Positions 16,127 through 24,511 of a DNA stretch of 64,000 nt are shown here, piece after piece. A program made the translations under genes and the position numbers. A model generated the notes under the pieces. The model saw only the letters and a list, made by a program, of their open reading frames with translations. It searched no databases and was not told where the DNA came from. Each line of letters opens with the position of its first letter. Position 1 is the stretch's first letter. The DNA is from JBDXHU01 sp039989475 (GTDB lineage Bacteria; Pseudomonadota; Gammaproteobacteria; Pseudomonadales; Halieaceae), in NCBI GenBank assembly GCA_039989475.1, contig JBDXHU010000005.1, positions 62,001 through 126,000 of the forward strand, given 5' to 3'.

Positions 16127-16774
16127 TTGACATTCGACCTGACCTTCGACCCGGCCAGCGACTCGGCCAGCGACTCGGCCAGCAGAAAAGCCGCTCTGCG
16201 CCAGCAGGCTCGCGCCCGCCGCCACTCCCTGACCCGCTGGCAACAACGACAACATGCACTGCAACTACGCGACAGAGTCAGGCGCATGCCCGGCTTCAGA
16301 CAGTGTCGCCATATCGCACTGTACTGGGCCCGCGATGGCGAAATCGACCCGCAGCCCTTGCTGCAACTGTGCTGGCGCAGCGGCAAAACCGTTTATTTAC
16401 CCTGCATTGGCTCACAGCGGCAGCTTGAGTTCCGGCGCTATGCCCGCGGTGACCGCCTGCACAAGAACCGCTTCGGTATTCCCGAGCCAGGGCCCGGCGC
16501 ACCGCGGCGCGAGGTTGCTGGGCTGCATCTCATAGTCATGCCACTGGTGGCGTTTAGCTGGGCCGGTACCCGACTGGGGATGGGTGGCGGCTTTTATGAT
16601 CGCGCCCTGCGCCAGGTGTCAGGCCGGGGTCGGGGTCCCTATTTGCTGGGCGCCGCCCACAGCTGCCAACAGCTGGAAGACATGCGGGGAGATCACTGGG
16701 ATGTGGCGGTACACGGGATTGTAACTGAACGAGAGCGCCGCAGCGCTACGGCAGGCCGGCCAGCTATTCGCTAG
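16127..16774 (+). CDS. fau: 5-formyltetrahydrofolate cyclo-ligase
   Basis: Converts 5-formyl-THF to methenyl-THF with ATP, rescuing folate pools. Conserved parts are RKAALRQQARARRHSL at the start of the fold, the YWARDGEIDP segment, and LVAFSWAGTRLGMGGGFYDRAL containing the signature GMGGGFYDR. The only usable start is a TTG at 16127, which adds about 18 repetitive residues (two or three copies of DSAS) absent from E. coli YgfA. The start lies only about 5 bases after the predicted 3' end of 6S RNA, so processing of a joint transcript is likely. Confidence 0.92.
   Translation: MTFDLTFDPASDSASDSASRKAALRQQARARRHSLTRWQQRQHALQLRDRVRRMPGFRQCRHIALYWARDGEIDPQPLLQLCWRSGKTVYLPCIGSQRQLEFRRYARGDRLHKNRFGIPEPGPGAPRREVAGLHLIVMPLVAFSWAGTRLGMGGGFYDRALRQVSGRGRGPYLLGAAHSCQQLEDMRGDHWDVAVHGIVTERERRSATAGRPAIR
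16152..16183 (+). repeat. 12-base tandem repeat in the 5' end of fau
   Basis: The unit CGGCCAGCGACT occurs at 16152-16163 and 16164-16175, followed by a partial third copy CGGCCAGC. It encodes the Ala-Ser-Asp-Ser repeat. The repeat is a multiple of three bases, so unit gain or loss would keep the frame. Confidence 0.8.
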
Positions 16775-16931
16775 CCTGTTCTACCTGGTCCTGGCTGAAC
16801 ACGCCCGCCTGCAAGCCGGATACTGGCTCCGCCACAGACTGGGTGGAACTCATAGGTATCAATAGGGTAATCAGCACACCCAGGCCAAAAGCGGCCAGCA
16901 GTACCATTAGCAGGTCAGGTTTGTTCTTCAC
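16764..16931 (-). CDS. Small single-span membrane protein, 55 residues
   Basis: A GTG-started frame of 55 codons reads KNKPDLLMVLLAAFGLGVLI, then TLLIPMSSTQSVAEPVSGLQ and a short polar tail ending EQASE. A GAGGGG ribosome site lies 4 bases before the GTG. The protein has a short basic start, one hydrophobic helix at about residues 7-26 and a presumably periplasmic 29-residue tail. It overlaps the convergent fau end by 11 bases. I recognise no family. The good ribosome site and the clean N-in membrane topology support a real gene. Confidence 0.65.
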   Translation of the reverse strand: MKNKPDLLMVLLAAFGLGVLITLLIPMSSTQSVAEPVSGLQAGVFSQDQVEQASE

Positions 16932-16998
16932 TTTGCCCCTCGCAGAATTCCTTGTGCGGGCCCATGGGTGCCCGCTGGTCTAGTGGCTTTTTTATTGT

Positions 16999-17024
16999 CG
17001 CGGTGTTTTACAACCGCGTTTTTT
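16999..17024 (+). terminator. Rho-independent terminator-like hairpin
   Basis: CGCGGT (16999-17004) pairs with ACCGCG (17013-17018) around an 8-base loop and is followed by six T. It is oriented to stop plus-strand transcription coming from fau; the small minus-strand gene lies between. The rest of the 192-base gap (16932-17123) holds another GC-rich inverted repeat (GCGGGC...GCCCGC near 16955-16975) and no further gene that I can see. Confidence 0.6.
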
Positions 17025-17123
17025 GGTAATTTGCCACAAAGCAAACCGAGTTTAGTGGATTAGTTCGGAAATGCAAGCCCCAACTAGCTATTTCCAGACC
17101 GAGGTCTCAATGCAGTACCTGGC

Positions 17124-18638
17124 TCAACTCAAGTAGAGTTGGTAAGCCACATTGTCGGTCTCTTCCGAGAAGCGATAGTGCACAGACTCCAGCGCCGCAG
17201 CGAGTTCACCGCGCTCAGCGGGGTCGACTTGCAAACCGAGCAGCACACGACCATAGGCGGCTCCATGGCTACGGTAATGGAACATGGAAATGTTCCAGCG
17301 CTGGCCGACGTGGGTCAGGAAATTGAACAGGGCGCCCGGGCGTTCAGGAAACTCAACCCGAAATACCACCTCATTGTCGATTGAACCATGTACCGGGCCG
17401 CCCACCATGTGCCGTATATGCAGCTTCGCCATCTCGTTGTCGGTGAGGTCCGTGACCGGATAGCCCTTGTTCACAAGCGGCGCGATCACCTGCTCACGAT
17501 CACTGCCGGCCTCCACTTTCAGGCCGACAAAAATATTGGCCTCGCGTCGATCGGAATAGCGATAGTTGAACTCGGTAATACTGCGCTTGCCCAGGGCCTT
17601 GCAAAATGCCTTGAAGCTGCCCGGACGCTCCGGAATAGTGACGCTGAGTACAATCTCACGCTTCTCACCAATCTCGGTACGTTCAGATATATAGCGCAGG
17701 CGATCAAAGTTGGTATTGGCGCCACTGTCTATTGCCAGCAGGGTCTTGCCTTCCAGCCCCTCTCGCTCGACATATTTCTTCAGCCCGGCCAGCGCCAGTG
17801 CTCCCGCCGGCTCGGCAATCGAGCGGGTGTCCTCGAATATATCCTTGATCGCGGCACACATCTCATCGGTGCTGACAGTCACCACCGAGTCCACCGTGTC
17901 GCGAATAACGCGAAATGTCTCCTTGCCTATCTGGGCAACCGCAACGCCATCGGCGAACAGGCCAACCTCGGGCAGGCTTACCCGGCGACCGCGCTCCAGT
18001 GCCGCCGCCAGGCAAGCAGCATCCTCCGGCTCGACCCCGATCAGCTTGATTTCAGGGCGCACGTACTTAACGTAGGCAGCCACTCCCGCCAACAGGCCAC
18101 CGCCGCCGACAGGCACGAAAATGGCTTCTATGGGGTCCGGGTGCTGGCGCACAATTTCCATGCCGATGGTGCCCTGGCCGGCAATCACCTCGGGATCATC
18201 ATAGGGATGCACATAGACCAGGCCATGCTTGTCCATCAGCTCCCCGGCGTGGGCGGAAGCCTCATCATAGGTGTCACCGTGCAATACCACTCTGGCGCCA
18301 TGGGAGCGCACCCCATCGACCTTGATCGCCGGCGTGGTGCGGGGCATGACAATGGTGGCTTTGACCCCCATATGACTGGCGGCCAACGCCAGGCCCTGGG
18401 CATGATTGCCAGCCGAGGCTGTAATAACACCTGCAGCACGCTCGGAGTCAGTCAAATGACACATCTTGTTGTAGGCGCCACGCAGCTTGAAAGAAAACAC
18501 CGGTTGCAGGTCTTCACGCTTCAACAAAACACGATTAGCCAGGCGCGCAGACAGCAGGCGCGCGTGATCAATCGGCGTCTCCCGCGCCACGTCATAGACA
18601 CGGGCGTCCAGGATTTTCTTTATATAGGACTGCGGCAT
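17124..18638 (-). CDS. ilvA: Threonine ammonia-lyase, biosynthetic
   Basis: PLP enzyme that deaminates threonine to 2-oxobutanoate, the first step of isoleucine synthesis. At 504 residues it has the full biosynthetic length: a catalytic domain with the PLP lysine in FSFKLRGAYNK (Lys51) and the phosphate-binding GGGGLLAG, then two ACT-like regulatory regions from about residue 325 (around SVTIPERPGSFKAF and FRVEFPERPGALFNFL). These domains normally mediate isoleucine feedback. It is divergent from rpiA, as in Pseudomonas. Confidence 0.97.
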   Translation of the reverse strand: MPQSYIKKILDARVYDVARETPIDHARLLSARLANRVLLKREDLQPVFSFKLRGAYNKMCHLTDSERAAGVITASAGNHAQGLALAASHMGVKATIVMPRTTPAIKVDGVRSHGARVVLHGDTYDEASAHAGELMDKHGLVYVHPYDDPEVIAGQGTIGMEIVRQHPDPIEAIFVPVGGGGLLAGVAAYVKYVRPEIKLIGVEPEDAACLAAALERGRRVSLPEVGLFADGVAVAQIGKETFRVIRDTVDSVVTVSTDEMCAAIKDIFEDTRSIAEPAGALALAGLKKYVEREGLEGKTLLAIDSGANTNFDRLRYISERTEIGEKREIVLSVTIPERPGSFKAFCKALGKRSITEFNYRYSDRREANIFVGLKVEAGSDREQVIAPLVNKGYPVTDLTDNEMAKLHIRHMVGGPVHGSIDNEVVFRVEFPERPGALFNFLTHVGQRWNISMFHYRSHGAAYGRVLLGLQVDPAERGELAAALESVHYRFSEETDNVAYQLYLS

Positions 18639-18704
18639 ATGCCTGTGGTCTCTTCAAGTTGGCCCGCAATACTAATGGAGTGGGGCTGAATTTTCAGCTC
18701 GCGC

Positions 18705-18734
18705 TGTCATCGCCAGGCGGCGTCTGTCTATAAT
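18705..18734 (+). promoter_or_regulatory. Putative rpiA promoter
   Basis: A consensus TATAAT at 18729-18734 lies about 30 bases before the rpiA GTG. The partner TGTCAT at 18705-18710 is 18 bases upstream, a weak -35 box. The 125-base ilvA-rpiA gap has no other feature I can support. Confidence 0.45.
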
Positions 18735-18763
18735 GCCGCAAACCCAGGCATGAGACACCCGAT

Positions 18764-19435
18764 GTGAACCAGGATGAAATGAAGCAGGCCGTTGCGGCGG
18801 CAGCGCTGGAGTATATACGGCCTAAACTGGAAGCGGACAGCGTTGTCGGCATCGGTACCGGCTCTACTGCCAACTGCTTTATTGACGCCCTGGCCAGTAT
18901 CAAGGGGCAACTGGATGCCACAGTGGCCAGCTCAGAAGCCTCGGCGGAGCGATTACGCGGCCATGGCATTCCGGTTTACGACCTCAATGCAGTCGACAAG
19001 GTCGATTTCTATATTGACGGTGCTGATGAAAGCAACCGCTCCCTGCAATTGATCAAGGGCGGCGGTGCCGCCCTGACCCGGGAGAAAATCGTGGCGGCCG
19101 TGGCCACAGAGTTTATCTGTATTTGTGATGAGTCAAAGCTGGTGCACACCCTGGGTGAGTTCCCGCTACCCGTGGAGGTAATCCCCATGGCCCGCAGCCA
19201 TGTGGCCCGGGCGCTGGTCAAGCTCGGTGGTGACCCGGTGTACCGGGAGGGCGTGGTAACTGACAACGGCAATGTTATTCTCGATGTCTATAATTTCCCG
19301 ATTGCGGCACCACTGGAAACTGAACAGAAAATCAACGGCATCGTCGGTGTGGTTACAAACGGCTTGTTCGCCCTTCGCCCCGCCGACCTGTTGCTGCTCG
19401 GAAGCGCCAGCGGCGTCACCGAGCTGCGCGCCTGA
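18764..19435 (+). CDS. rpiA: Ribose-5-phosphate isomerase A
   Basis: Interconverts ribose-5-phosphate and ribulose-5-phosphate in the pentose phosphate pathway. It is 223 residues from a GTG start; the first residues NQDEMKQAVAAAALEYI align with E. coli RpiA, supporting this start. Motifs are VGIGTGSTANCFID, the catalytic DGADE and KGGGAALTREKIVA. It works with the transketolase encoded at 43.8-45.8 kb. Confidence 0.97.
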   Translation: MNQDEMKQAVAAAALEYIRPKLEADSVVGIGTGSTANCFIDALASIKGQLDATVASSEASAERLRGHGIPVYDLNAVDKVDFYIDGADESNRSLQLIKGGGAALTREKIVAAVATEFICICDESKLVHTLGEFPLPVEVIPMARSHVARALVKLGGDPVYREGVVTDNGNVILDVYNFPIAAPLETEQKINGIVGVVTNGLFALRPADLLLLGSASGVTELRA

Positions 19436-19486
19436 ACCAGCCTGGAGCCTGTGCTACCATTTGCGCCCCGCGCCCCGGTACCTGAA

Positions 19487-21142
19487 ATGAAACCGCAACG
19501 CCCTGACAAATTCCGTTTGCTGACCTGCCTGGCCTTGCTCTGCGCCAGCTCCGCCCTCGCCGTGCCCCCGGCCGTGGATGTGGCCAATAACGAGATCTCG
19601 ATTGTCATGGACCAGGAGCCCCAGTGGCTCAACACGGTCAAAGCCACTGACGCGGTCAGCTTCCGGGTGCTGGATCATATTACCGAGGGCTTGATGACTC
19701 TCGATGCAAATAACAAGGTAGTGGGCGGGGCGGCCGAGCGCTGGGAGCTGACCGACGAGAAAGTCACCTTCTGGCTGCGCAAGGATGCCCGCTGGAGCGA
19801 TGGCGAACCGGTCACCGCCCATGATTTCGTATTCGCCTGGCAGCAAGTGGCCAACCCCGCCAGTGCCTCGGAGTACGCTTTCCTGATGCGCTCCTTCACC
19901 AACGGGGCGGCTATTATCGCCGGCGAAATGCCGCCGGAATCACTGGGAGTGGAAGCCGTCGATGATCACACGCTGGTAGCACAGCTGACCGCCCCCACCG
20001 CCTATTTCCTGGACCTGGTGACATTTATCAGCTTTCGCCCGGTGCGCGAGGACTACTACCGCGCCCAGGGTCAGCTGTATGCTGCAGACGCCGACAAGAT
20101 GCTCTCCAACGGCCCCTTTGTCCTGACTGAATGGGTGCACGGCGCCTCTCTGCGCATGGAGAAAAATCCCTACTACTGGAACGCGGATGCGATCAAGCTG
20201 GACGCCATCAACGTGCCCTACATCACCGAGGACTCCAACGCCCGTTTCAACCTGTTCATGGATGACAAGATCAGCATGGCGACCGGGCTGGATATATCTT
20301 CCATGAAAATGGCCATGCAGGAGCGCCAAAAACTGCGCTCCTTCCGCGACGGCACCGTGTTCTACATCGGCTTCAACCACCGCGCCGGGAGACCAGCTTC
20401 CAACCGCAACCTGCGGCGCGCCATGCAAAGCGTTTACGACGTGGAAGAGCTGACCTACAAGGTTATTGGCGTACCGGGCAATGTGCCCGCCTATTCCCTG
20501 TTTCCCGCCTGGCTGGAAGGTGACGACGATAAACTGCTGGCCCAGTATCCACCACACAAGCCGGTGATGGACGCGGAGCAGGGGCTGGAATACCTGCGCC
20601 TGGCCAAGCAGGAGTTGGGTCTGGAAGAAATTCCCCCGCTCACATTATTGCTCAGCGATACACCCGGCAGCATCAAGCAGGGGGAGCACTTCCAGAACCT
20701 GATGTCTCGCAAACTGGGGCTGGAAATCCGCCTGGACCGACAAATATTCAAACAACGCCTGGCCAAGATGTCGGCCGGCGAGTACGACATGGTCGGCGCT
20801 GGCTGGGGTCCCGACTATAACGACGCCATGACCTTCGCCGACCTGTTTACCTCCTGGAATCTGAACAACCGTGGCCGCTACAGCAGCGAGCGCTACGATC
20901 AACTGGTGCTGGAAGCCCAAAAAACCACGGATCAGCGCCGCCGCAACCAGCTGTTCTCAGAGATCCAGGACCTGATTTATGAGGACGTAATCATCCTGCC
21001 CCAGTATGAACGCGGCTACATTTATGTGCAGGACAAACGGATTGAGGGGGTCAGGCGCAGCCGCATCGGTGGTGACCCCAATTACAACCATACCTGGATC
21101 AAGGGTGCGGAAAGTGGCGGCGGCGCGGCGGAGGGTTACTGA
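19487..21142 (+). CDS. Peptide ABC transporter substrate-binding protein (OppA-like)
   Basis: Periplasmic solute-binding protein of family SBP_bac_5 (551 residues from ATG 19487; an upstream GTG frame is non-conserved). A signal peptide ends after SSALA and there is no lipobox, so it is probably soluble. Family motifs include LNTVKATDAVSFRVLDHITEGL, cited by position (about residues 47-68), FWLRKDARWSDGEPVTAHDF and KNPYYWNADAIKLD. The specificity appears to be oligopeptides by family; the actual ligand is unknown. First gene of a tight five-gene cluster (next gene 2 bases away). Confidence 0.9.
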   Translation: MKPQRPDKFRLLTCLALLCASSALAVPPAVDVANNEISIVMDQEPQWLNTVKATDAVSFRVLDHITEGLMTLDANNKVVGGAAERWELTDEKVTFWLRKDARWSDGEPVTAHDFVFAWQQVANPASASEYAFLMRSFTNGAAIIAGEMPPESLGVEAVDDHTLVAQLTAPTAYFLDLVTFISFRPVREDYYRAQGQLYAADADKMLSNGPFVLTEWVHGASLRMEKNPYYWNADAIKLDAINVPYITEDSNARFNLFMDDKISMATGLDISSMKMAMQERQKLRSFRDGTVFYIGFNHRAGRPASNRNLRRAMQSVYDVEELTYKVIGVPGNVPAYSLFPAWLEGDDDKLLAQYPPHKPVMDAEQGLEYLRLAKQELGLEEIPPLTLLLSDTPGSIKQGEHFQNLMSRKLGLEIRLDRQIFKQRLAKMSAGEYDMVGAGWGPDYNDAMTFADLFTSWNLNNRGRYSSERYDQLVLEAQKTTDQRRRNQLFSEIQDLIYEDVIILPQYERGYIYVQDKRIEGVRRSRIGGDPNYNHTWIKGAESGGGAAEGY

Positions 21143-21144
21143 GT

Positions 21145-22089
21145 ATGTGGCTGTATATTGGCAAGCGCCTTATCTCGGGCGTCATCACCATCTGGTTCAT
21201 CGCCACCGCGACCTTTGCCGGGATGCACATGGTGCCCGGTGACCCACTACTTAATGACAAGGCGGTAACCCCGGAAATCCGCGCCAACCTGGAGCGCGCC
21301 TACGGTCTCGATAAGCCGGTATTTCAGCAATACCTGCTTTTTCTGAAGAACATGAGCCAGGGCGATTTTGGCATCTCCTTCACCCAGCAAAACCGTCGCG
21401 TTAACGACATCATCGCCGAACACTTCCCGGTCTCGGCCATGCTCGGGGTGCTGGCGCTGCTGTTCGCGGCCGGCGGCGGCATCTTGTGGGGCGCGTTGAC
21501 CGCGCTCAATCGCGATCGCATGCCCGACCACCTGATTATGTTCATGGTAATTATCTGTGTCTCCGTACCCAGTTTCGTGTTTGCCGCGCTGGGGCAACTG
21601 GCGATACTGCGACTGAACAACCTGCTGGGGGTTTCGGTGCTGCCCGTCGCCGGCTGGGGCACGTTCTCGCATATGATTGTGCCGGCCCTGGTGTTAGGCC
21701 TGGGCACCATGGCCTACCTGACCCGCCTGATGCGCTCTTCCATGCTGGAGGTGGCTGATACGGACTACATCCGCACCGCCAGGGCCAAGGGTTTGACGCC
21801 GGCCCGTATCTTCTTTCGCCACCAGCTGCGCAACGCGATCTTGCCGGTGGTTACCGTTTTGGGACCCGCCATCGCCGCCATAACCACCGGCGGCTTCGTG
21901 GTTGAGTTGGTGTTCGCCATTCCCGGGCTGGGCCGCTACTTCGTGCAGGCGGTGCAACAGCTCGATTACACCGTCATCATGGGCACCACGGTATTTTACG
22001 GGGCCTTCCTGGTATTGATGGTCATCGCGGTCGACATCGTTTACGGCTTCGTCGACCCCCGCATCCAGGTCAGCAAGAGCGTCGGCTAA
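21145..22089 (+). CDS. oppB: Peptide ABC transporter permease (OppB-like)
   Basis: Inner-membrane permease of 314 residues with about six membrane helices. It starts with the family pattern YIGKRLISGVITIWFIATAT followed by HMVPGDPL. The EAA-type coupling loop reads DYIRTARAKGLTPARIFFRH, the contact for the ATPases. Its stop overlaps the start of the next permease by one base. Together with the OppC-like partner it forms the translocation path. Confidence 0.93.
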   Translation: MWLYIGKRLISGVITIWFIATATFAGMHMVPGDPLLNDKAVTPEIRANLERAYGLDKPVFQQYLLFLKNMSQGDFGISFTQQNRRVNDIIAEHFPVSAMLGVLALLFAAGGGILWGALTALNRDRMPDHLIMFMVIICVSVPSFVFAALGQLAILRLNNLLGVSVLPVAGWGTFSHMIVPALVLGLGTMAYLTRLMRSSMLEVADTDYIRTARAKGLTPARIFFRHQLRNAILPVVTVLGPAIAAITTGGFVVELVFAIPGLGRYFVQAVQQLDYTVIMGTTVFYGAFLVLMVIAVDIVYGFVDPRIQVSKSVG

Positions 22090-23495
22090 TGAACTCCTAT
22101 ACTCCCACTGCAGCCGACTTTGAGCCCTTACAGGAAGGCATCGATGCCGAGCAGATTCATCGGCCCTCCGTCTCCTACTGGCAGGATGTCTGGCGCCGAC
22201 TAAAGAAGAACCGGCGTGCCAGCGTATCCCTCTACATCGTCATCGGGCTAATGCTGTTTACCCTGGCCGGCCCTCTAATCTGGCAGGTAGACCCCGCCCT
22301 GCAAGACCTCGAACAAATTTCCCAGGCACCCAACACGGGCCGCTGGGCCCTGGTAATAGCCGATGACGCCCCTTTACCCGAGATTACCAGTCGTCGGCTG
22401 GCCACCCCCGCCTTGATCCCTGAGGACCGCGCGCCACAGAACTTCCGGCTGACCGGCTCCGCCAACTCTGAAGGGGTGAACCTGGCCTGGGATGCCGTGC
22501 CGGGCGCCACCGGCTACCAGTTGTTCCGCCACGAACTTGAACCTCGCGACGCGGACGACCTGGGCCTGCCCCTGGTGAGGTTGCTTTCGACCCAGCTCAG
22601 TTACCGCGACCGGCTGGGCCTCGAAACCCGCCAGTACTATTACTCTGCGGTCGCGGTATTCGCAGAGGGCGAGTCGCGCAACTACAGCACCATCCCGGTT
22701 TCAGTAACGCAGGCACTGCTGTTATCCGAAGCTCGCTACCGGGGCCTGGTCGCCGAGGATGCCACCGACGCTGAAGCAATCGGCAGCAAGGTGCGGCTGG
22801 AGTCCCATCCGCTAGGCACGGACTACCTGGGTAGGGATATGCTCGCGCGCTTGATGTGGGGCGCTCGCACCTCACTGTTTATCGGCATCATCGCGCCGCT
22901 GCTCTATGTGTCCATCGGCCTGGTCTATGGCGGCCTCGCCGGCTACAGCGGCGGCAGGACCGATGATGTGATGATGCGTTTCGCCGATTTCGTCATCGCC
23001 TTACCCTTTCTGTTGTTCATGATCCTGTTCAAGATCGCCTTTGGACTGGGTCCAGGTGAGAGCGGCATTGGACCCTTGCTGTTGGCGCTGGTGATATTGA
23101 GCTGGCCGGCCACCGCCCGGCTGGTGCGCGGGCAGGTGCTGCAAATTCGCGAAGAAGCCTATATCGCCGCCGCCCGCATGATGGGAGCCTCGGCGCCTTA
23201 CCTGGTATTGAGGCATATGTTGCCAAACCTCATGGGGGTGCTGCTGGTCTCGCTGACCTTCGCCATTCCCACCGCAATTTTCATTGAGGCTTTCCTCTCA
23301 TTTATCGGCATGGGCGTGGTACCGCCGACACCCTCCTGGGGTTCGATGTGCAACGACGGCATTCGCACCATGCTGTCCCACCCCCACGAACTGATGTTCC
23401 CGGCAATGATGATCAGCATCACGGTGCTGGCCTTCAACCTGCTGGGTGATGGTCTGCGCGATGCCATGGACGCGCGGATGAGGAGCGACGGATGA
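22089..23495 (+). CDS. oppC: Peptide ABC transporter permease (OppC-like) with FN3-like insertion
   Basis: At 468 residues it is about 165 longer than E. coli OppC (302). The first helix lies at about residues 46-66. Where the loop normally leads directly to HPLGTDYLGRD, there is an insertion: a linker, then a fibronectin-III-like domain at about residues 113-208 (LAWDAVPGATGYQLFR, a run of YYYSAVAV, and alternating beta-strand pattern). HPLGTDYLGRDML follows at about 237, then the five-helix core with EAA loop EAYIAAARMMGA. The insertion faces the periplasm by topology and might hold the binding protein or substrate. It overlaps the next gene by four bases. Confidence 0.9.
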   Translation: MNSYTPTAADFEPLQEGIDAEQIHRPSVSYWQDVWRRLKKNRRASVSLYIVIGLMLFTLAGPLIWQVDPALQDLEQISQAPNTGRWALVIADDAPLPEITSRRLATPALIPEDRAPQNFRLTGSANSEGVNLAWDAVPGATGYQLFRHELEPRDADDLGLPLVRLLSTQLSYRDRLGLETRQYYYSAVAVFAEGESRNYSTIPVSVTQALLLSEARYRGLVAEDATDAEAIGSKVRLESHPLGTDYLGRDMLARLMWGARTSLFIGIIAPLLYVSIGLVYGGLAGYSGGRTDDVMMRFADFVIALPFLLFMILFKIAFGLGPGESGIGPLLLALVILSWPATARLVRGQVLQIREEAYIAAARMMGASAPYLVLRHMLPNLMGVLLVSLTFAIPTAIFIEAFLSFIGMGVVPPTPSWGSMCNDGIRTMLSHPHELMFPAMMISITVLAFNLLGDGLRDAMDARMRSDG

Positions 23496-24511
23496 GCCAG
23501 ACAGAGCCGGTTCTCAGCGTCAAGGACCTACAGGTGGAGTTCGATACCTTCGGTGGCAAGGTACGCGCCGTACGCGGGGTTTCCTATGACGTACACGCGG
23601 GCGAAACCCTGGCTGTGGTTGGTGAGTCCGGTTGTGGCAAATCAGTAACCGTGCAGGCACTGATGGGCCTGATCCCGATGCCACCCGGGCGCATCGTTGG
23701 TGGCTCGGCCCGCTTACTCGGCCAGGAGCTTATCGGGCTGAACCAGATACAGCTCAACCAGGTGCGGGGCGCCGATATGGGCATGATCTTCCAGGACCCG
23801 ATGACCTCGCTTAACCCGACTATGCGCATTGGTGACCAGATCGCGGAAACCCTGATAGTACACCGAGGACTGTCCCGCGACGCGGCGCTCAAGGAAGCGG
23901 TCAGGCTATTGGAAAGAACCCGTATTCCCGAGGCCGCTCAGCGCGCCCGCCAATACCCTTTCGAGTTTTCCGGTGGCATGTTGCAGCGGGTGATGATCTC
24001 CATGAGCCTCGCCTGTACACCGAAACTGCTCATCGCTGACGAACCCACCACGGCGCTGGACGTGACCATCCAGGACCAGGTTCTGGAACTGATGAAGGAG
24101 ATTCAGCGCGAAGACCACATGGCCATTATCCTGATTACCCACGACCTCGGTGTAGTGGCTCGCATGGCCGACCGCGTAGCCGTGATGTACGCCGGCGAGG
24201 TGGTCGAATCAGGCACGGTTGATGACATCTTTTACCGCGCATCACATCCCTATACCCAGGGACTGCAGCAGGCCATGCCGGACCTGCACCAGCACGGGGT
24301 AGACAACCTGCAGGCCATTCCCGGCAGCCCTCCGGACCTGTTCGCACCGCCGCCGGGCTGCGCCTACCACCCGCGTTGTCCACATGCGATGCAGATTTGC
24401 AGCCGTGTCGACCCTGCCAGCAGTGACATTGCCGCTGGACACAAAGCCGCCTGCTGGTTGAATCACCCCCAGTCACCCACAGCGAGCGGGGATGCAAAGC
24501 ATGCTGGTTGA
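23492..24511 (+). CDS. oppD: Peptide ABC transporter ATPase (OppD-like)
   Basis: ATP-binding subunit of 339 residues. Walker A is GESGCGKS, the Q-loop is in MIFQDPMTSLNP, the signature is FSGGMLQRVMI and Walker B is LLIADEPTTALD. The C-terminal oligopeptide extension has the cysteine cluster GCAYHPRCPHAMQIC, which in this family can bind an iron-sulfur cluster. It overlaps the permease (ATGA) and the next ATPase gene. Confidence 0.94.
   Translation: MSQTEPVLSVKDLQVEFDTFGGKVRAVRGVSYDVHAGETLAVVGESGCGKSVTVQALMGLIPMPPGRIVGGSARLLGQELIGLNQIQLNQVRGADMGMIFQDPMTSLNPTMRIGDQIAETLIVHRGLSRDAALKEAVRLLERTRIPEAAQRARQYPFEFSGGMLQRVMISMSLACTPKLLIADEPTTALDVTIQDQVLELMKEIQREDHMAIILITHDLGVVARMADRVAVMYAGEVVESGTVDDIFYRASHPYTQGLQQAMPDLHQHGVDNLQAIPGSPPDLFAPPPGCAYHPRCPHAMQICSRVDPASSDIAAGHKAACWLNHPQSPTASGDAKHAG

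Noticed and set aside
17096..17107. AGACCGAGGTCT as an ilvA terminator
   Set aside because: The stem is only five pairs with a two-base centre and no T-run follows on the minus strand.
17388..18689. A 433-codon open frame opposite ilvA
   Set aside because: It mirrors the full-length ilvA with all its motifs; the opposite-strand frame encodes no recognisable protein and is a by-product of GC-rich codon use.
19940..20557. 205-codon frame opposite the peptide-binding protein gene
   Set aside because: It lies wholly inside a gene with clear SBP_bac_5 features and has no ribosome site or known motif.
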